Shown here: piece by piece, positions 7,451 to 14,061 of the stretch
Position numbering within the stretch: position 1 is the stretch's first letter
Layout: every line of letters starts with the position of its first letter
Source: CF-161 sp035259145
GTDB lineage: Bacteria; Chloroflexota; Dormibacteria; Dormibacterales; Dormibacteraceae
Reading direction: 5' to 3'
Assembly (NCBI GenBank): GCA_035259145.1
Contig: DATFWQ010000059.1
Coordinates: 1-15,503, forward strand
DNA length: 15,503 nucleotides
The notes under the pieces: generated by a model
The model's input: only the letters and a program-made list of their open reading frames with translations
Database searches by the model: none
Told to the model about the DNA's origin: nothing
Made by a program: the position numbers and the translations under genes

Positions 7451-9196
7451 ATGGCCGGCTTCCTCCGGCCTTACCGGTTGCCGCTTCTACTGGCCGGCAC
7501 GCTCGTTCTTGTCGAAACAGCTTTAGATCTGGCGCGTCCGTGGCCGTTGCTGATCGCCGTCGATCACGCTATCGCCCACCGGAGTCTGCACGTCAACGGG
7601 CTCCCGGCCCTCGACCGGCTGGACCCGCTGGCGCTGGGCGGCCTGGCGGCTGCTCTCATCGTCGGCCTGGCATCGGTCAGCGCCCTTACCGGGTACCTGA
7701 CCTCTTACTTGACGGCTGCCGCCGCCGAGCGAATCGGAGCCGACGTCAGGGCGGAGCTTCACGCCAGCATGCTGCGTCTGCCGGCGCGCTTTCACGACCG
7801 CAACCGCACAGGCGATCTGACCACGCGGCTGACCTCCGACGTCGGCCGCGTTCAGGACATGCTCGTCGCCTGGCTGTCGAGCCTGCTGCCCAGAGGCCTG
7901 ACGCTCGCAGGCATGCTGGCCGTCCTCTTCCTCGTCGACCCCGTGATGGCAGCGGCAGGCCTGGCCGTCATGCCCCCTCTGGCTCTGCTCGCCATCGCAA
8001 GACGGCGCCGTGTACGAGCTGCGCAGCACGACTACCGCGGCCATCAGGGAGCGCTCGCCTCGCATCTCACAGAGGTGGTCAGAGGTGTACGGCTGATCCA
8101 GGCGTTCGGCGCCGAGGCGCAGGCCCAGCACTCGTTCGCCGCCCGCAACCGCGACGCCCTCCAATCCAGTCTCCGTGTGCTCGACCTCGGCGCCCGTTAT
8201 GGCCCGCTAGCAGACGTCCTGCTGGCCGTTGGCGCGGGCCTGGTGCTCTGGCTGGGCGTCGCCCGCGTGATCAGTGGGCGCATGACCGTTGGCGTGCTGC
8301 TGGTTGTGCTCTCTTACCTGGCCTCCATGTACAGCCCGGTGCGGTCCCTGACCGCCCTGGCCTCCACTTTCGCGAAAGGGGCGGCGAGCCGGGAGCGTAT
8401 CCAGGAGATACTGGCCATTCCCGAGCGCGTGCCCGAACGCCGCGAAGCCCGCCGGCTCGTGGGGGTGGAGTCGGAGATCGCGTTCAGGGACGTCCACTTC
8501 GCGTACAGGCCCGACGCTCCGGTGCTCTGTGGTCTCGACCTCGTGTTGCCGGCTGGCGCGATGGTCTGCCTGATGGGACGCAACGGCGCGGGCAAGTCGA
8601 CCCTGCTGTACCTGCTGCTGCGCTTCTACGAACCCGATCGCGGCGCCATCGAGGTCGACGGCAGTGACCTTCGCGATCTGCAGCTGCGCTCGCTAAGGGA
8701 ACGAATCGCCCTGGTGCCACAGGAGCCGTGGATCATCGACGGCAGCATCAGCGACAACGTAGCTCTCGGCAAGGCCGGGGCCACACCGGCAGAGATTCGT
8801 GAGGCCAGCCGGCTGGCGCTTGTCGATGAGTTTGCGGAGGCTCTGCCCGATGGCTACGGCACCGTCGTCGGCGAGGCTGGCGCTCTGCTCTCAGGCGGTC
8901 AGCGGCGCAGGCTGGCCATCGCCCGAGCACTGCTGCGCAAAGCACCCATCCTGCTTCTCGACGAGCCGACCAGCGGCCTGGACGCCGAGTCAGAGGCCGG
9001 CGTCCTGGCCGCCGTCCGGCGTGCGGCGAGGGGGCGCACGGTGATCATCGTCACTCACCGCCGGGACCTGGCCGCGGCCGCCGACCGGGTCGCGGTGCTC
9101 GAGCAGGGCCGCATCAAGGCGGAGGAGCAGGTAGAGGCGCGTACGGTGCGACACGAGCCGCGGGCGCCGGAGCTCATTTCAGCAACAAGGAGGTGA
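7451..9196 (+). CDS. ABC exporter half-transporter with complete ATPase site
   Basis: A 581-residue half-exporter with the same layout as the one at 4176. The starts of their membrane domains are clearly related (DLARPWPLLIAVDHA here, DLARPWPLLLVVDSA there). Walker A is GRNGAGKST (376-384), the signature is LSGGQ (480-484), Walker B is ILLLDE with catalytic E505, and the switch residue is H536 in VTHRRD. It is therefore the catalytically competent half, pairing with the degenerate half. I chose ATG 7451 because AAGGAG (7437-7442) lies 8 nt upstream and the preceding gene stops at 7437. The frame also opens at GTG 7373, but that would overlap the preceding gene by 65 bp. Its stop TGA lies inside the Shine-Dalgarno site of the small peptide gene that follows. 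Confidence 0.95.
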   Translation: MAGFLRPYRLPLLLAGTLVLVETALDLARPWPLLIAVDHAIAHRSLHVNGLPALDRLDPLALGGLAAALIVGLASVSALTGYLTSYLTAAAAERIGADVRAELHASMLRLPARFHDRNRTGDLTTRLTSDVGRVQDMLVAWLSSLLPRGLTLAGMLAVLFLVDPVMAAAGLAVMPPLALLAIARRRRVRAAQHDYRGHQGALASHLTEVVRGVRLIQAFGAEAQAQHSFAARNRDALQSSLRVLDLGARYGPLADVLLAVGAGLVLWLGVARVISGRMTVGVLLVVLSYLASMYSPVRSLTALASTFAKGAASRERIQEILAIPERVPERREARRLVGVESEIAFRDVHFAYRPDAPVLCGLDLVLPAGAMVCLMGRNGAGKSTLLYLLLRFYEPDRGAIEVDGSDLRDLQLRSLRERIALVPQEPWIIDGSISDNVALGKAGATPAEIREASRLALVDEFAEALPDGYGTVVGEAGALLSGGQRRRLAIARALLRKAPILLLDEPTSGLDAESEAGVLAAVRRAARGRTVIIVTHRRDLAAAADRVAVLEQGRIKAEEQVEARTVRHEPRAPELISATRR

Positions 9197-9197
9197 T
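9187..9197 (+). promoter_or_regulatory. Perfect Shine-Dalgarno site of the 39-residue peptide gene
   Basis: AAGGAGGTGAT matches the anti-Shine-Dalgarno end of 16S rRNA along its full length, with 6 nt between GGTGA and the ATG at 9203. It is the strongest ribosome site in the window. It contains the stop codon of ABC half 2, so the two genes are translationally coupled and the peptide is probably made at a high level. Confidence 0.8.
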
Positions 9198-9202
9198 AGG
9201 AG

Positions 9203-9322
9203 ATGTCCCGCAGAGGCGGAAAAGTCAAAGGAAGCGCCGTCGTGTTCAAGTCGCATGGCCACAAGACCAGCCATCGAACTACAGTGACGCGACGGACCAC
9301 GGTCACCCGGACGACCAGGTAG
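9203..9322 (+). CDS. 39-residue very basic Thr/His-rich peptide, unknown family
   Basis: A short gene, ATG 9203 to TAG 9320-9322. The peptide begins MSRRGGKVKG, has SHGHKTSHR in the middle, and ends in an imperfect tandem repeat RTTVTRRTTVTRTTR. It holds 7 Arg, 4 Lys, 3 His, 9 Thr and 4 Ser, no Asp or Glu, and no Cys. It has no hydrophobic segment, so it is not a classical signal peptide or membrane protein. Support for a real gene comes from the perfect Shine-Dalgarno site, the position immediately after the exporter half, and an 11-bp hairpin beginning 11 nt after the stop. Possible roles are exporter cargo, a substrate of the cassette's Ser/Thr kinase (13 of 39 residues are Ser/Thr), or a nucleic-acid-binding or antimicrobial peptide. 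None is shown. I do not recognise a family. Confidence 0.7.
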   Translation: MSRRGGKVKGSAVVFKSHGHKTSHRTTVTRRTTVTRTTR

Positions 9323-9332
9323 GTGGAGGGGC

Positions 9333-9357
9333 GGGGGCGGCGAGTTTCGCCGCCCCC
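9333..9357 (+). terminator. Perfect 11-bp hairpin after the small peptide gene
   Basis: GGGGGCGGCGA (9333-9343) and TCGCCGCCCCC (9347-9357) pair perfectly around a 3-nt loop. It begins 11 nt after the peptide stop codon. There is no T-run after it, so it may be a partial terminator or a 3'-end stabiliser. Either would give more peptide mRNA than downstream regulator mRNA, as is common for precursor-peptide genes. Confidence 0.65.
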
Positions 9358-9422
9358 ATGCAGCTGGAGGTTAGAAGGCACTGAGTAACCCGCGCGGTTA
9401 TCTTCCCTGGGGCCTACGCGTC

Positions 9423-9791
9423 GTGCTTCTACGTGGACAGGCGGTCCTGCTGCTGGCCGTGGGCGTTCTGGTCGGAGCGGTGCTCGCCGGCATCTTTGTG
9501 ACGAGGGACGGGCTGCGAGGGCCGCTCGGCCGTACGGTCGCCGACTTCGTCGCGCCGCCCCACAGCGGTCTCCCCGCAAGCATCGAGGTTGGCCCGAGCC
9601 CGGATAGAGCGACGGCGGGGTCGCAAGCAAGAGGGCCCGTGGGTACGACTCCCTCCCCCACTCCCACACACCCGATTCGTCCGACGCCGTCCGCCGGCCA
9701 GGTCACCGTCGTGCCTCCCCCCGTGTACACCTACTATGACCACGGCCACGGGGGTAGTGACGACAGCGGCGGCGGCGGCCATCACCGCTGA
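9423..9791 (+). CDS. Small membrane-anchored protein with Gly/His/Asp-rich tail
   Basis: A 122-residue protein of unknown family. It has one N-terminal membrane helix (about 7-25, LLLAVGVLVGAVLAGIF), a short linker, a Pro/Thr/Ser-rich stretch (about 57-100) and a tail YYDHGHGGSDDSGGGGHHR. The helix followed by R28 and a proline-rich region suggests an uncleaved anchor with the tail outside the cell, or a sheath of the sensor system. The GTG at 9423 has only a weak ribosome site. The frame is open upstream to a CTG at 9381 with GGAGG (9366-9370) 10 nt before it, which would add SNPRGYLPWGLRV-like sequence; this rare start is plausible. The gene ends 3 bp before the response-regulator start. 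The His/Gly/Asp tail resembles the mature end of the protein at 6931, which suggests a shared metal or ligand. Confidence 0.75.
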   Translation: MLLRGQAVLLLAVGVLVGAVLAGIFVTRDGLRGPLGRTVADFVAPPHSGLPASIEVGPSPDRATAGSQARGPVGTTPSPTPTHPIRPTPSAGQVTVVPPPVYTYYDHGHGGSDDSGGGGHHR

Positions 9792-9794
9792 GCC

Positions 9795-10460
<666 letters not shown>

Positions 10461-10461
10461 C

Positions 10462-11910
10462 ATGCGTCCTCCCAGCCTTCGGTTGAGGCTGACGCTGCTC
10501 TGGGGCGCGGTGTCACTGGTCGTGCTGCTCGGGCTCCAACTGCTGGCCCTGGCCGTGCTCAACGCACAGCTGTTGGGCGAGCTCGACCGCGACCTCGCGC
10601 TCGAGGCTCGACAGTACCAGCAGAGCGTGGCCGGCGCCAGAAACCTGGCTGACCTTCAGCAGCGAGCGACGGCGTTTCTGGCGGAGGACTCCAGCGCCGG
10701 CACGGGGCTGGCGGCCGCCTACGTGATCAGCTTCGTGGACGGCACCCTGGTGACCAACACCCAGGACATGGACCTCCGTGCAACCATAGCCTCGGCCCAG
10801 CGCGGCCCGGGCCAACCGATCACTGTCAGTGACGCCCGCCTCGGAGACTTCCGGGTGGCCGTGATACCGATCGAACAGAATGGGCGGCGGCTCGGCGAGT
10901 TTCGGATCGCGCTTCCGCTCAGCGGCGCAGAGAGCACGGTTCGCAACCTGGTGACCCCGATGCTGGTCGGCAACGCCCTTCTGATCGGACTGGGCGGGGT
11001 GCTTGCATACAGGGTGATCGGTGGTGGACTGGCCCCTGTACGGGCCATCACCGCGACGGCGGCCGGTATCAGCGACGGCGACCTGAGCCGCCGCATCGGC
11101 TATCAGGGTCCGCGCGACGAGGTGGGCCGGCTTGCCGAGACGTTCGACGCCATGCTGGCTCGCTTGCAGAGCGCCTTCGAGCAGCGGCAGGCCTTCTACT
11201 CGCTTGCTTCGCACGAACTGCGGACGCCGCTGACGATCGTTCGCGGTCACCTGGAGGTACTGCGCCGTCAGGACCAGCCGAGCGTCCAGGAGGTCCGCGA
11301 GACCCTCGACATCGCCCTCGAGGAGCTGGCGCGCATCACCGCCGACGTCAACGACATGCTGCTCCTGGGGCGAATGCTGCTCGGCCAGCCGGGCGAGATG
11401 GAGGAAGTCGATGCGGGGACTGTCTTGCGCGACGTTCACCGCCGTGCCAGGGGCCTGGCGGTCCGCGATTGGCAGCTGGACGTCGCCGGTCCGGCGCCAG
11501 TTCGAGCCGACGCCGAGCAGCTCAGCCGGGCGCTGTTCAACCTGGTGACCAACGCCGTGCGGCACACGCCCGAGGGAGCCCGGGTCCGCCTGGCCTGCAT
11601 CCCCTCCGCCGAGTGGGTTCGGCTCGACGTCGCCGACGCGGGCGACGGCATCCGGCAGGTCGACCTTGTGCACATATTCGCGCCCTGGCACCGCGCCGGC
11701 GAGCGTGACGGCAGTGTCGGCGGGCTCGGTCTGATGATCGTGCGCGAGGTGGCCAGGGCACACGGTGGTGACGTCGAGGTGCGAAGCCAGGAGGGCGCCG
11801 GCACCACCTTCACGATCTGGCTGCCGCTGGAGCTTGAGGCGACCCGTCCGCACGCTCTTGAGCACCGCGGATCAGGCGCGGGTGGTCTGCGCGGCTTGCC
11901 TGCGCAGTGA
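10462..11910 (+). CDS. Membrane sensor histidine kinase (HAMP, HisKA, HATPase)
   Basis: A 482-residue classical sensor kinase. Membrane helix 1 is at about residues 9-33. An extracellular domain of about 120 residues follows, then helix 2 (about 160-183) and a HAMP linker (GGGLAPVRAITATAAGISDGD). The phosphoacceptor motif is SHELRTPL with H251. The ATP-binding domain has an N-box (LFNLVTNAVRHTPEG), a G1 box (DAGDGI) and a G2 box (GGLGLMIV). All catalytic parts are present. The extracellular domain contains no recognisable ligand motif and only a modest charge. It is co-transcribed with the preceding regulator. The next gene starts 30 bp after its stop. Confidence 0.96.
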   Translation: MRPPSLRLRLTLLWGAVSLVVLLGLQLLALAVLNAQLLGELDRDLALEARQYQQSVAGARNLADLQQRATAFLAEDSSAGTGLAAAYVISFVDGTLVTNTQDMDLRATIASAQRGPGQPITVSDARLGDFRVAVIPIEQNGRRLGEFRIALPLSGAESTVRNLVTPMLVGNALLIGLGGVLAYRVIGGGLAPVRAITATAAGISDGDLSRRIGYQGPRDEVGRLAETFDAMLARLQSAFEQRQAFYSLASHELRTPLTIVRGHLEVLRRQDQPSVQEVRETLDIALEELARITADVNDMLLLGRMLLGQPGEMEEVDAGTVLRDVHRRARGLAVRDWQLDVAGPAPVRADAEQLSRALFNLVTNAVRHTPEGARVRLACIPSAEWVRLDVADAGDGIRQVDLVHIFAPWHRAGERDGSVGGLGLMIVREVARAHGGDVEVRSQEGAGTTFTIWLPLELEATRPHALEHRGSGAGGLRGLPAQ

Positions 11911-11940
11911 CGGATCCAAGCGCCACTATTTGAAGAGGCA

Positions 11941-13476
11941 ATGGATAGAGCAGCGGCCCTACGGTTGGGTCGCGTATCAACCCTCGTCGACCCCGGCCTC
12001 CTTGCGATGGTCGCGGTCCTGACGGCAGCGGTGGCTGTCCGAATGACAGTCCTGAGCGGTGGCCAGATCGACTACGACGAGGGCGTCTACTGGCAGTCGC
12101 TCCGGGGGCTGGCAGCAGGTCGCCCACTCTTCTCGTCCGTGTACAGCTCGCAGCCGCCGGGCTTCCTCGTTCTCATGATGCCGGCACACATCCTGGGAGG
12201 CGGTTCCATTGTCGGTGACCGTCTAGGCATCCTCGCCTTCTGGGTGGTAGGGCTCATAGGCGCCAGCCGGCTGGGCGACCTTGCCGGCTGCCGCTGGGCC
12301 GGACTGGCGGCGGTCATGCTTTTGAGTGCAGACCCGCTCTTTTTTCGTGAGTCGGTCACGCTCCAGGCGGACGCCCCGGCTGTGGCGCTGGCTCTGGTTG
12401 CAGCCGGCCTCGCCGCGGACTCGAGGCGGCGAACCGGCCGACCTGCCCTCCTGCTGGCCGCGGCGTCCGGGGCGCTTATCGCTACCAGCGTGCTGACGAA
12501 GCTGCTGACGATACCCGCCCTGCCTGCCGTCGCCATTCTGCTGACAGCGCCAGCCGTCTCACGGGGGGCCCTGGCTCGATCGGCCGGCGGGGCCCTGGGG
12601 GCTGCCGCAGCATCGGCGGCGCTTCTCCTGCCTTTCGCCGGCCGATGGCCTCTGATTTGGGGTCAGGTGATCGGCCTGAACCTCCACGCGCGGGGACTGC
12701 CAGTTGGAGGAATCGACCTCTACACGATGGCGCTCGAGGTGCCGCTGGCCATTGTGGGGATCGCCGGATTTCTCACCGCCTTGCGACGCGCTCCGCTCCT
12801 GGCGGTGTCCTGCGCGAGTTGGGCCCTTGCTGCGATCGCCCTGCTGGTCGTACACCGCCCCCTCTGGCCGCACCACGCTGTCGTGCTGATCGCGCCACTC
12901 GCACTGCTCGGCGGCGCGGCCGTCCACCTTGTGCACACCCGGCCAGAGCGGGTACGCGCAGCAGTGATGATCCTGATGGCGCTGATGCTCGCTTCCGCGC
13001 TGCTCGTTCACGCTCAGCAGACACCGGACACCTCCAGGCAGCGGGCGGTCACTGCGCTTCAGAGGCTGACGGCGCCTGGCGACTTCGTGATCAGCGACGA
13101 CCAGTACACCGTCGCACTCGCCGACCGCGATGTGCCGCCGGAGCTCGTGGACACCTCCAAGGTCCGCGTCCTGTCCGGCGATCTGATCACCGCGGAGATC
13201 GCGGGCATCGCCGGTAGATCTCGCGCGCGCGTCATTCTCGTTGACGATCGCTACGTCTCGCTGTCCCTTCTCCCCGGCTTTCAAGAATGGGCGAAAGAAC
13301 AGTTCCCGGTTGTGAAGCCGCTTGGCGGCGGCCGCGTCCTCCATGTGAAGAGAAGCCGCCGGCCGACGGCCCAACCACCGGACTCGGAACGAGCTCAGCG
13401 GCCGGCCGGACCGATAGAGAGACCCGACCTGAGCGGGAGGGCGCGGTGGACGCGAGCTGGTCGAGCGAGGCGGTGA
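11941..13476 (+). CDS. GT-C-type membrane glycosyltransferase (PMT/ArnT-like, GT39-related)
   Basis: A 511-residue polytopic membrane protein. The first helix is at about 16-38 and is followed directly by the acidic motif QIDYDEGVYW (D46, E47). In the GT-C fold the catalytic Asp lies in this first external loop. The segment SSVYSSQPPGFLVLMMP is also typical of this family. About ten hydrophobic segments follow to residue ~355, then a soluble C-terminal domain (FVISDDQYTVALADRDVPPEL and onward). The last ~40 residues are low-complexity Arg/Pro and may be a run-on. The family moves sugars from polyprenyl carriers to protein, lipid or polymer acceptors; the acceptor here is unknown. It follows the sensor kinase by 30 bp and probably belongs to the same operon. 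ATG 11941 has AGAGG only 2 nt upstream, so the start is less certain. Confidence 0.85.
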   Translation: MDRAAALRLGRVSTLVDPGLLAMVAVLTAAVAVRMTVLSGGQIDYDEGVYWQSLRGLAAGRPLFSSVYSSQPPGFLVLMMPAHILGGGSIVGDRLGILAFWVVGLIGASRLGDLAGCRWAGLAAVMLLSADPLFFRESVTLQADAPAVALALVAAGLAADSRRRTGRPALLLAAASGALIATSVLTKLLTIPALPAVAILLTAPAVSRGALARSAGGALGAAAASAALLLPFAGRWPLIWGQVIGLNLHARGLPVGGIDLYTMALEVPLAIVGIAGFLTALRRAPLLAVSCASWALAAIALLVVHRPLWPHHAVVLIAPLALLGGAAVHLVHTRPERVRAAVMILMALMLASALLVHAQQTPDTSRQRAVTALQRLTAPGDFVISDDQYTVALADRDVPPELVDTSKVRVLSGDLITAEIAGIAGRSRARVILVDDRYVSLSLLPGFQEWAKEQFPVVKPLGGGRVLHVKRSRRPTAQPPDSERAQRPAGPIERPDLSGRARWTRAGRARR

Positions 13477-13721
13477 GCTGTTCCAGTCACTCGCCGCCGT
13501 TGAGACCCACGAGTCCACGAGTGCGCGCCGCCGCCGGACGGCGTCGAGTTGTCGTCCACTGCCCGCACGTCCCTCGAACGTAGGAGGACGCGTAAGCCGG
13601 ACCCGTCCAACCGAACGATCACGCACAGATAGCCCAGGTGTCTGTGTGGTTCGGCAACGATCGTTCCCGTTGGGCGCCGATCGACGCGCAAGTAGACGCG
13701 ATCGCCGACCTTAACTGTCAA
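13395..13721 (-). CDS. Small hypothetical protein with a GDRV-type beta domain
   Basis: A 108-codon frame from a TTG (13719-13721) to a TGA. The first ~58 residues look real: VKVGDRVYLRVDRRPTGTIV followed by CVIVRLDGSGLRVLLRSRDV, a small beta-rich pattern seen in KOW/SH3-like folds. The remaining half is Arg-rich and low in complexity, and it overlaps the convergent end of the glycosyltransferase by 82 bp, so the tail may be a read-through product. The TTG overlaps the stop of the 27-residue frame upstream, and GGAGG lies 10 nt before it. The function is unknown. Confidence 0.5.
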   Translation of the reverse strand: MTVKVGDRVYLRVDRRPTGTIVAEPHRHLGYLCVIVRLDGSGLRVLLRSRDVRAVDDNSTPSGGGAHSWTRGSQRRRVTGTAHRLARPARVHRALPLRSGLSIGPAGR

Positions 13722-13794
13722 GGGAGATCATCCTCCGCCCCGACAGCACGAGGCCTTGATGCTTCTCCTTGCCCTTTGACGCCAGTTCTGACAC
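13711..13794 (-). CDS. Possible 27-residue leader peptide
   Basis: A short frame from GTG (13792-13794) to TAA (13711-13713) encoding a 27-residue peptide, MSELASKGKEKHQGLVLSGR and 7 more residues. AGGAGG (13804-13809) lies 9 nt upstream, a strong ribosome site. The stop region overlaps the TTG start of the downstream frame, which suggests translational coupling. It could be a leader or a small antitoxin-like protein. It could also be chance, since it is short and no family is recognised. Confidence 0.4.
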   Translation of the reverse strand: MSELASKGKEKHQGLVLSGRRMISLDS

Positions 13795-14061
13795 AATCGT
13801 GCACCTCCTCAAGCGATATGGATGAAGAGTGCGACTATGCTGGTCTCTTACAAATTATTGCTTCTTCAGAGACATTATAGAGCATGCTGCTATGCATGTG
13901 ACAACACATCTGCCGCGGCTCCAACCCGGGACGGCTCTGATCCATGAGGTCGAAGAACGATCACCTTCCATTCGGCGTGGCAGGGCACGACCAGCTCGGA
14001 TAGCAGGCTGCCCCTGTTGACAGCCGAACTCTCCGTGATGCATGTTGATGCAAAGACGCAT
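13795..14061. other. AT-richer intergenic region with divergent start signals
   Basis: About 270 bp between the leftward small genes and the rightward XRE gene, with no convincing gene. The part near 13810-13905 is clearly richer in A/T than the rest of the window. It contains short palindromes (GCATGC, ATGCAT) and the TATAAT box described separately. The XRE reading frame is open upstream to 13948, so some of this region could be coding if a non-ATG start is used. TTGACA at 14017-14022 is a possible -35 for the XRE gene, but I see no good -10 at the right distance. Confidence 0.4.
13874..13904 (-). promoter_or_regulatory. Possible leftward sigma-70-type promoter
   Basis: On the minus strand there is a perfect TATAAT (13874-13879) with TTGTCA (13899-13904) upstream. 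The spacer is 19 bp, slightly longer than the usual 17. It would start transcription near 13866, about 70 nt before the 27-residue frame. A GCATG inverted repeat lies inside the spacer and could be an operator. Confidence 0.4.

Noticed and set aside
9203..9322. Lanthipeptide or other Cys-based modified peptide
   Set aside because: The peptide has no Cys and no LanC, LanM, radical-SAM or YcaO gene is visible nearby, so thioether modification is not supported.
10513..11865. 450-codon minus-strand frame opposite the sensor kinase
   Set aside because: The plus strand has full HAMP, SHELRTPL and ATPase motifs. The minus frame is an antisense artefact of high GC content.
12559..13626. 355-codon minus-strand frame across the glycosyltransferase
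   Set aside because: It lacks any domain and covers a gene with clear membrane helices and a DE motif.
13395..13794. Toxin-antitoxin pair
   Set aside because: Size and coupling would fit, but neither product shows a known toxin or antitoxin motif and half of the larger frame is low-complexity.
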